This document shows, piece after piece, positions 1 through 6,297 of a stretch of DNA of 20,919 nt (position 1 is the first letter of the stretch; each line of letters opens with the position of its first letter). Both the position numbers and the translations under genes were made by a program. This DNA comes from Burkholderiales bacterium UBA4615 (lineage in GTDB: Bacteria; Pseudomonadota; Gammaproteobacteria; Burkholderiales; Burkholderiaceae_E). The stretch lies in contig DGIT01000030.1 in assembly GCA_002386465.1 (NCBI GenBank), forward strand, positions 1 through 20,919, written 5' to 3'. The notes under the pieces were generated by a model. It did not search any database. It was not told the origin of the DNA and saw only the letters and a program-made list of their open reading frames with translations.

Positions 1-311
1 AGGTAGGCGGCATCATAAGTGCTCAAGCCGAACCGCAGACTCAGCGCCAGCAGCTCGCTGCGCGCAACCGGGTGCCGGTCCACCGAAATGGGGAGCGACG
101 CCAACTGAGTCAGCACCGCCTGCGCCCGTTGTGCGTGCATCCGCTGACGCATACAGGCTGTGCGAAGCACATTCGTGAGTTCCAGTTCCCAGATCACCGG
201 CACATGAGCGCGGTCCGTACGCAATGCGCGCGCAACCGCCTCGCTGTAATCAGACACCTGATTTTCCAGGTACCAGCCTGAGACGACGGAATTGTCCAGA
301 ACGAATGGCAC
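1..311 (-). CDS. vapC: VapC-type PIN-domain toxin, 3' end outside the window
   Basis: This reads as a PIN-domain endoribonuclease, the toxin of a type II toxin-antitoxin pair. The visible N-terminal 103 residues begin MPFVLDNSVV and carry Asp6, Glu44 in the stretch WELELTN, and the motif STYDAAY near the cut, which are PIN acidic motifs I, II and III. The last motif lies beyond the window edge. PIN toxins cleave RNA with Mg2+ held by these acids; the exact RNA target cannot be read from sequence. I chose the GTG at 309-311 because an AGG sits 7 bases upstream and the protein then aligns residue for residue with the second VapC at 2711-3109. It lies 17 bases downstream of its antitoxin gene, so the two should be co-transcribed. 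The start choice is moderately sure, the family very sure. Confidence 0.85.
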   Translation of the reverse strand, partial: MPFVLDNSVVSGWYLENQVSDYSEAVARALRTDRAHVPVIWELELTNVLRTACMRQRMHAQRAQAVLTQLASLPISVDRHPVARSELLALSLRFGLSTYDAAY

Positions 312-328
312 AGCGAACCTGAACGCAG

Positions 329-589
329 TCAGTCGCGCCCAGCCCGCACAGCGTCGGCGAGCGGAATATCCAGACTGACGCCCTGGCGCAAATCAGTCAG
401 CGAATCGAAGGCGGCTTCGACACGACGCGCCTGCGAACTCGCTGCCGCCCTTCGCGAGCCTTCGACGGGCGGCACCAGGCGAGCCATCGGCACGCCATGA
501 CGCGTAATCACAATCTCTTCGCCCTGCTGGGCCTGTTGCAGCAGCTCGGACAGCCGGGTTTTGGCTTCAAAAACGGGAATGCTGATCAT
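329..589 (-). CDS. Phd/YefM-family antitoxin
   Basis: This 86-residue protein should neutralise the adjacent PIN toxin and repress the shared promoter. The N-terminal half shows the Phd/YefM pattern: a short beta strand (ISIPVFEAKTRL), then LLQQAQQGEEIVITRHGVP and ARLVP, which form the DNA-binding dimer fold. The C-terminal part (residues about 45-86) is charged and divergent, as expected for a toxin-binding tail. The ATG at 587-589 follows an AT-rich stretch with an inverted repeat. It is a paralogue of the antitoxin at 3110-3382, sharing EAKT, GE, I-ITRHG-P and A-LVP. The family is clear; pairing with the downstream PIN toxin follows from gene order. Confidence 0.9.
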   Translation of the reverse strand: MISIPVFEAKTRLSELLQQAQQGEEIVITRHGVPMARLVPPVEGSRRAAASSQARRVEAAFDSLTDLRQGVSLDIPLADAVRAGRD

Positions 590-631
590 GGTTGACTCAA
601 ATTTATTCTAGTTAACCATAACACACGTCAA
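590..631 (-). promoter_or_regulatory. Promoter and operator candidate of the first toxin-antitoxin module
   Basis: The 58-base gap before the antitoxin is much more AT-rich than its surroundings. On the minus strand TTGACG (626-631) and TAGAAT (605-610) resemble -35 and -10 boxes, but the spacer is only 15 bases. An imperfect 8-bp inverted repeat, GGTTAACT...AGTCAACC on the minus strand (arms 610-617 and 590-597, 7 of 8 positions matching), brackets the -10 region and ends against the start codon. Its position suits autorepression by the Phd-like antitoxin. This is inferred from sequence only. Confidence 0.45.
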
Positions 632-647
632 CATTCGGAACCCTGAA

Positions 648-1434
648 TCAGGTCGCATTCCGCCCAGCCACAAACCCATACGCCAGGTTGGTCCGCAAAC
701 TGCCGTCTCGCTCATACGCCAGCCTGGCCTGCGCGAGTCGGTCATCGGTCAGCGTCAGGCGCTGTCGCGCGTCGAACTTGTACAGGCGCGCATTGTTCTC
801 GCCGAAGATCGCGCGCTTGACCGGGCCGTCAGCGTCGCCCAGAGGCGCAAAGCCGTGCTTGCGACGAAGCGCCTCGGGGATTTCCAACCGGCGCAGTGCC
901 TCGATTTGCCACTGGGGTGCACCGGTCCAGATCGCATCCGTCCCCCAGCACACCTGGTCGGCCCCCAAGCCTGCAATCAGCTGGCCCATCATCACTGCGG
1001 CAAGTTTGGGCTCGGCAATGGTGGTTTGCGCAAAGAGCTGCCCCACGTCGGCATACACGTTGGAGACCCCGGCGCGTGCGGGAACCTCGGCCAGGTCTGT
1101 CACCCAGTCGATTCGCCCGATCTGCTCGAATTGCTGCCAGGCATCTTCAGGCCGACCGGCACCGGCGTAGCGATACCCGCCGTGATAGATGATGAAGTTC
1201 AGCTGCGGCCATGCCGGAGGCCGTGCGGAAGAACTGGCGGCGGCTCAGCCCCTGGTGTCGGGCCAGTTGACCGCCCAGTGCCTTGAGGCGCTTTTCAAGC
1301 GCCCGCTGACGCGGCGACTGTGGCATGGGCACGAACTCGTCACTGGACACCGCCTGCACCGGAATCGGCAGGCGCGGCAGGGCACGCTCAGCAGGTGTCA
1401 GGCGATTGCGTTCGTCGTCTGTCAGCCATCCCAT
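648..1434 (-). pseudogene. Amidohydrolase-family gene broken by internal deletion and frameshift
   Basis: Two pieces of one gene lie in different frames. The first, from the ATG at 1434, encodes about 75 residues ending in a twin-arginine-like segment (LSRRQFFRTASGMAAA) typical of exported amidohydrolases. The second, from about 1211 to the TGA at 648, encodes the C-terminal barrel part: LNFIIYHGGYRYAG, then LGADQVCWGTDAIWTG and AIFGENNARLY. The central region that would hold the HxH metal ligands, probably about 200 residues or more, is missing and the frame changes at the junction. A ribosome site (AAGGAGA) precedes the ATG, 11 bases after the upstream transporter stop, so it was the second gene of that operon. 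The remaining sequence has no other stops, suggesting a recent event or an assembly error. The fragments might still be translated separately. Confidence 0.85.
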
Positions 1435-1445
1435 GGAAGTCTCCT

Positions 1446-2714
1446 TCAGTGATGCAGTCTGTCGCGGTCAGCAAGCGTCGAGGTCAGCAGTGCCGCCACG
1501 CCGAGCACCGCATAGCCGATGATCAGCGGCAGCACGGTGCCATCGTAGCGCTGACTCACCAGTCCACCCGCGAGCACCGACAGCAGCGAGGTGAATGAAC
1601 CGATGATCGAAGCGGCCATACCCGCGATGTGTCCCATGGGCTCCATGGCCAGGGCATTGCAGTTGCCAAACAGCATGCCCATGCAAAAGAAAATCGGAAA
1701 GAGCCAGATCACGAACAGTGCCAGCGGTGGCAGAGCACCTGTTATCAGGCAACCGGCGAGCATGGTCACGGTCAACACAGCGATGGTCCGAAGGGCGAGG
1801 GCCGAGAGCCTGCGCATGCCTAATCGCATCACCAGCCGGGCGTTGACTGCAGAGGCCAGGCCGACGCCTGACGCCAGCACCGCGAAATAGGCCACGAAAA
1901 GATCTCCCTGGCCATAGAACTCACCAAACACCTGCTGGCACACCCCCAGGTAACTCACCAGCAGACCCAGTACCAGGCCAGCCGTCACTGTGTAGGCCAT
2001 CGATACCCGGTGCGTGATCACCTGACGCGCCGCTTCGAGCAAGGCAGCCGGACTGACCGCACGCCTGCGCTCAGGGGGCAGCGTCTCGGGCTGTCGCAGA
2101 GCCAGCCACAGGGCTGCCCAGACGGCGATCACGAAAAAGCCCAGGAAAATCACGCGCCAGCCCGCGAAGGCGAGCACAGCCTGACCCAGCATGGGCGCGA
2201 GTACCGGCACCATGATGAACGTGGTCATGACCAGCGACATGGTGCGCGCCATCGCCGCACCCGCCTGCCGATCACGCACCATGGCAATCGACACCACTCG
2301 CGGCCCGGCTGCGCCGATGCCTTGTATGACACGGCCCGCCAGAAACAGGGTGAAGTCGCTCGCGAGCCAGCACAGCACCGAACCCGCTGCGTAAATAAGC
2401 AATCCGCTCAGAATGGCCGGTTTGCGACCAATGCGATCTGACAGCGGCCCGGCCAGCAATTGCCCCGCGCCCAAGCCTGCAAAAAAGCCCAGCACCACGA
2501 ACTGGCGACTGTTGGGATGGGCAGCCTGCAGCTCCGTGGCGATGCGCCCCAGTGCAGGCAGCATGGCGTCGATCGACAGCGCTACCAGAGAGGTGAGCAG
2601 CGCGACGAGTGCAACGAACTCCATGGAGGGCTCGCTGGAGGTCTGTGCCAGCCCGCCAGCGGGATGGGTGTCGCGACGCTCAGAAGAGGCTGCGCTCGCG
2701 CGAGGTTGTATCAC
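1446..2714 (-). CDS. Bcr/CflA-type MFS drug or small-molecule exporter
   Basis: This is a 422-residue, 12-helix major facilitator, most like the Bcr/CflA (DHA1) proton-driven exporters. Helix 1 carries ALSIDAMLPALGRIA (Asp49), and motif A reads GPLSDRIGRKP (89-99), followed by GLLIYAAGSVLCWLA. The chosen GTG start (2712-2714) overlaps the VapC stop as GTGA, implying translational coupling to the toxin-antitoxin operon, but no clear ribosome site is visible. Met31 (2622-2624), just before helix 1, is an alternative start that would remove a hydrophilic 30-residue leader. The disrupted amidohydrolase follows 11 bases downstream, so the pair may once have handled one substrate. The substrate cannot be told from sequence. 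Confidence 0.88.
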   Translation of the reverse strand: MIQPRASAASSERRDTHPAGGLAQTSSEPSMEFVALVALLTSLVALSIDAMLPALGRIATELQAAHPNSRQFVVLGFFAGLGAGQLLAGPLSDRIGRKPAILSGLLIYAAGSVLCWLASDFTLFLAGRVIQGIGAAGPRVVSIAMVRDRQAGAAMARTMSLVMTTFIMVPVLAPMLGQAVLAFAGWRVIFLGFFVIAVWAALWLALRQPETLPPERRRAVSPAALLEAARQVITHRVSMAYTVTAGLVLGLLVSYLGVCQQVFGEFYGQGDLFVAYFAVLASGVGLASAVNARLVMRLGMRRLSALALRTIAVLTVTMLAGCLITGALPPLALFVIWLFPIFFCMGMLFGNCNALAMEPMGHIAGMAASIIGSFTSLLSVLAGGLVSQRYDGTVLPLIIGYAVLGVAALLTSTLADRDRLHH

Positions 2715-3109
2715 TGTTGCGGCAGGCTAAGTTTCAAGCCGGCTTTGTGAAGCTGCGCATCGAGCGTCGCAAGCGGCACACCACGCCTGCGCGCCAACTC
2801 GAGATAAGACGCGTCGTAGGTCGTGAGGCCGCTCTGCTGGGCCAACTGGAGCACATCGTGCAGCGCTGCGAGTGCGTCGATTTCAATCGGCAAGGCCCCG
2901 AGTAATTCGAGCGCCTGATCCATATCAGCGCGACGGATGCGCTTGCGACGCACAGCCGTCAACAGGGCGTTGCTCACCTGCAGCCCCCAAATGGCCGGGA
3001 CCAGCGCGGTCTCGTGCTGGAGGCGATCCGTCCAGGCATCGGCCTGCTTTGACTGCTCATCGGGGAGCAGCCACGCCAGTGCGACCGAGCAGTCGAGTAC
3101 GAAAGCCAT
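2711..3109 (-). CDS. vapC: VapC-type PIN-domain toxin with Gln in place of a conserved acid
   Basis: This 132-residue PIN-domain protein is the toxin partner of the Phd-like protein just upstream, starting directly after the antitoxin stop. Motif I is FVLDCS (Asp6), motif III is TTYDASYLELA (Asp99) and motif IV is LATLDAQL (Asp117). At motif II the sequence is WGLQVSNALL, with Gln44 where the neighbouring VapC at 1-311 and most of the family have Glu. That acid normally helps hold Mg2+, so nuclease activity may be reduced. The family call is firm; the activity loss is a prediction. The stop TGA overlaps the GTG of the downstream MFS gene. Confidence 0.93.
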   Translation of the reverse strand: MAFVLDCSVALAWLLPDEQSKQADAWTDRLQHETALVPAIWGLQVSNALLTAVRRKRIRRADMDQALELLGALPIEIDALAALHDVLQLAQQSGLTTYDASYLELARRRGVPLATLDAQLHKAGLKLSLPQQ

Positions 3110-3382
3110 TCAGCGTCGGTGCCCGGCATGCGCGAGGTCACGCAACGACTCAGCGGGCTGCAAGGCATCGCGCAGTCGGACACCTGCCCGCTCAAAGGCC
3201 TGACGCCGTTTGCGCATGAGGGCGATGGTTTCGCGGATGGCTGATTCATCACGTCCGCTGACTGGCACCAGCTCGGCAACGGGTCGGCCATGGCGCGTGA
3301 TGATGAACCGCTCACCCTTCTGCACGCGCTCAAGTAATTGCGGCAAATGGGTTTTAGCCTCGTAGGCTCCGATCTCTGACAT
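3110..3382 (-). CDS. Phd/YefM-family antitoxin
   Basis: This 90-residue antitoxin pairs with the PIN toxin beginning right at its stop. It has the family core GAYEAKTHLPQLLERVQKGE followed by FIITRHGRPVAELVPV, then a basic, variable C-terminal tail likely to wrap the toxin. Its role is to neutralise VapC and repress its own promoter. The ATG at 3380-3382 is preceded by GGAAGG, a usable ribosome site. Promoter and tandem operator candidates lie in the 95-base gap upstream. It resembles the antitoxin at 329-589, so the two modules probably arose by duplication or repeated capture of one family. Confidence 0.92.
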   Translation of the reverse strand: MSEIGAYEAKTHLPQLLERVQKGERFIITRHGRPVAELVPVSGRDESAIRETIALMRKRRQAFERAGVRLRDALQPAESLRDLAHAGHRR

Positions 3383-3405
3383 GCGCCGCCTTCCGGTGAG
3401 TCCGT

Positions 3406-3441
3406 TCAGACCAGTTTAGACCAGTCTAATGACCTCTTCAA
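3406..3441 (-). promoter_or_regulatory. Promoter overlapped by tandem palindromic operators
   Basis: On the minus strand TTGAAG (3436-3441) and TAAACT (3413-3418) are spaced by 17 bases and form a plausible sigma-70 promoter. A perfect palindrome, TTAGAC-N2-GTCTAA (3416-3429), lies between and over these boxes. A second, weaker copy (3406-3419) is offset by exactly 10 bases, about one helical turn, so AGACCAGT repeats at 3408 and 3418 on the plus strand. Two dimer sites on the same DNA face over a -10 box is what autorepression by the antitoxin predicts. There is no direct evidence of binding. Confidence 0.55.
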
Positions 3442-3477
3442 TCCTGACGAGCCTGTACTGACGACTGCGGGCCCTGA

Positions 3478-5070
3478 TCACACGCCCGCCGCCGGCAGGT
3501 CTTTCATCGTGCCTTCATACGCGGTGCGCAGCTCGCGCTTGAGCACCTTACCGCTGGGGTTCTTGGGCAACGCTGCGAGCAGCACCACTTTCTTGGGCAC
3601 CTTGAAGTGCGCCATCTGCGTTTTGCAGTGGGCGATCACCTGTTCCTCGGTGAGCACCACGCCGGCCTTGGGCACCACACAGGCCGTGACCGCCTCGATC
3701 CAGTACGGATGCGGCAGCCCCACCACCGCCACCTCAGAGACTCCCTCAAGGCGGTAGATGGTTTCTTCGACCTCGCGGGAAGCGACATTTTCTCCACCGG
3801 TCTTGATCATGTCCTTCTTGCGATCGACGACGCTGATGTAGCCATCGGCATCGACCACCGCCAGATCGCCGCTGTGAAACCAGCCGCCCTCGAAGGCTGC
3901 AGCGGTGCGCTCGGGATCGTTGAAATAACCCGTGAGCAATTGCGGCGAGCGGTGCACGATCTCTCCAATCTCGCCTGGCTTCACATCGTTCATGGTGTCG
4001 TCGACCACGCGCGTTTCCACATTCAGCACCGGGCGGCCGGCTGAACCCAGCTTGGTGAGTTGCTCATGCGGCCGCAAGACCGTGGCGAGCGGCGCAATCT
4101 CGGTCTGGCCGTAGAAGTTCCATAGCCGCACCTGAGGCAGACGGCGCGACATTTCCTTGAGCACCTCCACCGGCATGATCGAGGCGCCGTAGTAACCCTT
4201 GCGCAGCGCCGACAGATCGGTGTTGTCGAAGGCAGGTGCGCGCATCAGTGCAATCCAGATCGAGGGCGGAGCGAAAAAGGAATTGATTTGATGTGCCGCC
4301 AGCAGCGCAAGCAGATTGTCTGCAACCGGCTTGCCGGTGATGATGTTGCTGGCGCCCATGTACACGGCAGGCCCGAGGAACACGTCGAGCTGCGCGCAGT
4401 GGTAGAGCGGCAGGGCATGCAGCATGACGTCGGATTCGGTGATCTCGCCTTCGATGACGCAACTCACGTACTCCCAACACACAGCCTCGTGCGTCAGCAT
4501 TGCGCCCTTCGGCAAGGACTCGGTGCCGCTGGTGTAAATGATTTGCGCGAGCATGCGGGCATCCAACGCAACGGCGGGCTCGGCCGTGTCGTCGGACAGG
4601 AGTTGATCAAAACGCACCATGTCCGCGGGCGCCGTGGCCGGGTCTTCGCCTTCCAGCCACACCGTATGCGTCACCGCAGTGCCCTTGCCGGCTGCGGCCA
4701 GGCCCAGCGACACCATGTCCGGCCCCACGGCCAGCAACCTGGCCTGCGAGTGCTTCAGGATGAACGCCACCTCATCGGCATTGAGCATGAAATTGATGGG
4801 CACGATGACTGCGCCCAGGCGTGCGAGCGCAAAACGCAGCGCTGCGAACGCATGCGAGTTACGCGACAGCACCGCGACCTTGTCGCCTGCGGCGACAGGC
4901 GCGCCAGCGTGTCCCTGTGCCAGCCCGTTGGCCAGTCGATTGACCACCGTATCGAACTGCCGGTAAGTCCAGGTGGTGCTGCCGCACAGGATGGCCGGTT
5001 TGTCGGGCAAGCGCGCCGCAGTACGGCGCAGCAGGTCGCCCAGGGTGTGGCTGCGGGTGGCAGAGTGCAT
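3478..5070 (-). CDS. AMP-dependent acyl-CoA synthetase (ANL superfamily)
   Basis: This 530-residue enzyme should activate a carboxylic acid to its CoA thioester through an acyl-adenylate, in the cytoplasm. ANL motifs occur in order: the phosphate loop YTSGTESLPKG (179-189), YGQTE (320-324), HSGDL (399-403), the hinge DRKKD (416-420), KTGGENV, and the C-terminal catalytic lysine in NPSGK (Lys508). The loop reads TES where many relatives have TTG; this appears to be a subfamily variant, since the rest is intact. Length is normal. The ATG has GGAGA 7-8 bases upstream. It is divergent from the serine hydrolase gene across 98 bases. The substrate, perhaps a medium-chain or aromatic acid, is not determinable here; the acyl-CoA dehydrogenases at 18.4-20.8 kb are a possible downstream step. 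Confidence 0.93.
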   Translation of the reverse strand: MHSATRSHTLGDLLRRTAARLPDKPAILCGSTTWTYRQFDTVVNRLANGLAQGHAGAPVAAGDKVAVLSRNSHAFAALRFALARLGAVIVPINFMLNADEVAFILKHSQARLLAVGPDMVSLGLAAAGKGTAVTHTVWLEGEDPATAPADMVRFDQLLSDDTAEPAVALDARMLAQIIYTSGTESLPKGAMLTHEAVCWEYVSCVIEGEITESDVMLHALPLYHCAQLDVFLGPAVYMGASNIITGKPVADNLLALLAAHQINSFFAPPSIWIALMRAPAFDNTDLSALRKGYYGASIMPVEVLKEMSRRLPQVRLWNFYGQTEIAPLATVLRPHEQLTKLGSAGRPVLNVETRVVDDTMNDVKPGEIGEIVHRSPQLLTGYFNDPERTAAAFEGGWFHSGDLAVVDADGYISVVDRKKDMIKTGGENVASREVEETIYRLEGVSEVAVVGLPHPYWIEAVTACVVPKAGVVLTEEQVIAHCKTQMAHFKVPKKVVLLAALPKNPSGKVLKRELRTAYEGTMKDLPAAGV

Positions 5071-5168
5071 TGATCTTCTCCGGTAGGTGGCGCGCAGACT
5101 GCGTCGGCCGAAGCAGGCCGAAGTAAGCAGGCGGCGGACGACAACGGTCGATCGTATAGGATCAGTCC

Positions 5169-6242
5169 ATGAACCGATTCCAGACAGCCATCGATTTCGC
5201 CGTCGCCCATGAGATCAACTGGGCCCGCGACCCCATCGCCGACGCCGCGCACTGGGGTATTCACCTGAATGACCCGCCACCCTGGAATGTGCTGCGCGGG
5301 CCGGTGCATGCGCGCGGCCCGACTTCGGGCGTGATTGTGCACAAGGGCCAGACGGTGGCCGAATGGGGTGAGCCCGACCGGGCCGACCTCACCTTCAGCA
5401 TCGCTAAAACGTATCTGGCCCTGCTCGCGGGCATTGCCCATGATCGCGGCCTGCTGCCCGACCCCGACGAACCGGTGCGCTTGCGCGTACCTGGAATTGG
5501 CTTTGACTCTGCGCACAATGCGCCGATCACCTGGATGCAGTTGCTGCAGCAGACCAGCGAGTGGGAGGGCAGCTGCTTCGGTCTGCCCGAGCAGGTCGAC
5601 CGCTTTCGCACGGTCATCTATGGCGGCGAACCGGCCACGGGCAAGAAGGGAGAGGCACGGCCGTTGCGCAGACCCGGCACCTTCTGGGAATACAACGATG
5701 TGCGCATCAATCAGCTGTCGCTGGCCTTGCTGCATGTGTTTGGTCGCCCCTTGCCGGAAGTGTTCGATGAGGCGGTCATGAGGCCACTGGGCTGCACCTC
5801 CGACTGGCAGTGGGTGGGTTACGACGATGCGTGGATCGATCTGCGCGATGCAGCCACCGGCAGCCTGCGCCGCATGCAGTCCGTACCGGGCGGCACCCAC
5901 TGGGGCGGGGGCGTGTCCATCTCTGCGCGCGACCAGGCACTCATCGGACGCATGATGCAGGCGGACGGCCAGTGGCACGGGCGCTCGATCGTGTCGGCGC
6001 AGTGGATCCGGCGCATGCGCACCCCGTGCGCCATCGCGCCGTTCTACGGGTTGCTGACCTGGCTCAACGATGGTCCGAAGCAGGTCTATCCGGCGGCGAG
6101 CCGCGCGAGCAGTTTCATGATCGGTGCGGGGGGTCAGGTGACCTGGATGGACCCAGAGCGTGATCTGGTGGTGGCCTCGCGCTGGGTCACGCCAGAAGCC
6201 ACCAATGCGCTCTTTGCGCAGATTGCCGGCGCACTGGCCTGA
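5169..6242 (+). CDS. Serine hydrolase of the beta-lactamase / penicillin-binding-protein fold
   Basis: This 357-residue protein belongs to the class C beta-lactamase-like hydrolases (esterases, amidases and 6-aminohexanoate-oligomer hydrolase relatives). The nucleophile motif is SIAK (Ser77, Lys80) within LTFSIAKTYLALLAG. The second motif is probably Tyr175 in FWEYNDVRIN, and the third region is IGAGGQVTWMDPE (318-330), followed by DLVVASR. No signal peptide is evident, so a cytoplasmic role is likely, which argues against a true beta-lactamase. AGGA lies 8-11 bases before the ATG. It is divergent from the acyl-CoA ligase and may release the acid that the ligase activates; that link is an inference. 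No following gene is on the same strand. Confidence 0.88.
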   Translation: MNRFQTAIDFAVAHEINWARDPIADAAHWGIHLNDPPPWNVLRGPVHARGPTSGVIVHKGQTVAEWGEPDRADLTFSIAKTYLALLAGIAHDRGLLPDPDEPVRLRVPGIGFDSAHNAPITWMQLLQQTSEWEGSCFGLPEQVDRFRTVIYGGEPATGKKGEARPLRRPGTFWEYNDVRINQLSLALLHVFGRPLPEVFDEAVMRPLGCTSDWQWVGYDDAWIDLRDAATGSLRRMQSVPGGTHWGGGVSISARDQALIGRMMQADGQWHGRSIVSAQWIRRMRTPCAIAPFYGLLTWLNDGPKQVYPAASRASSFMIGAGGQVTWMDPERDLVVASRWVTPEATNALFAQIAGALA

Positions 6243-6243
6243 C

Positions 6244-6257
6244 GCATCGGTCGATGC
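6244..6257. terminator. Weak inverted repeat between convergent genes
   Basis: GCATCG-GT-CGATGC forms a perfect 6-bp inverted repeat directly after the hydrolase stop and before the end of the convergent GrdB-like gene. The loop is very short and no T tract follows, so termination function is doubtful. The rest of the 55-base gap shows nothing. Confidence 0.2.
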
Positions 6258-6297
6258 CGATTACGCCAGAGCCTGCACGCCAGCGGTACGCGCGCTG

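Noticed and set aside
4288..5073. 261-residue plus-strand frame opposite the acyl-CoA ligase
   Set aside because: Shadow frame, no motif or ribosome site.
4755..5978. 407-residue minus-strand frame across the ligase start and the hydrolase
   Set aside because: It is an antisense and out-of-frame shadow of two genes with clear motifs; its sequence has no recognisable domain.
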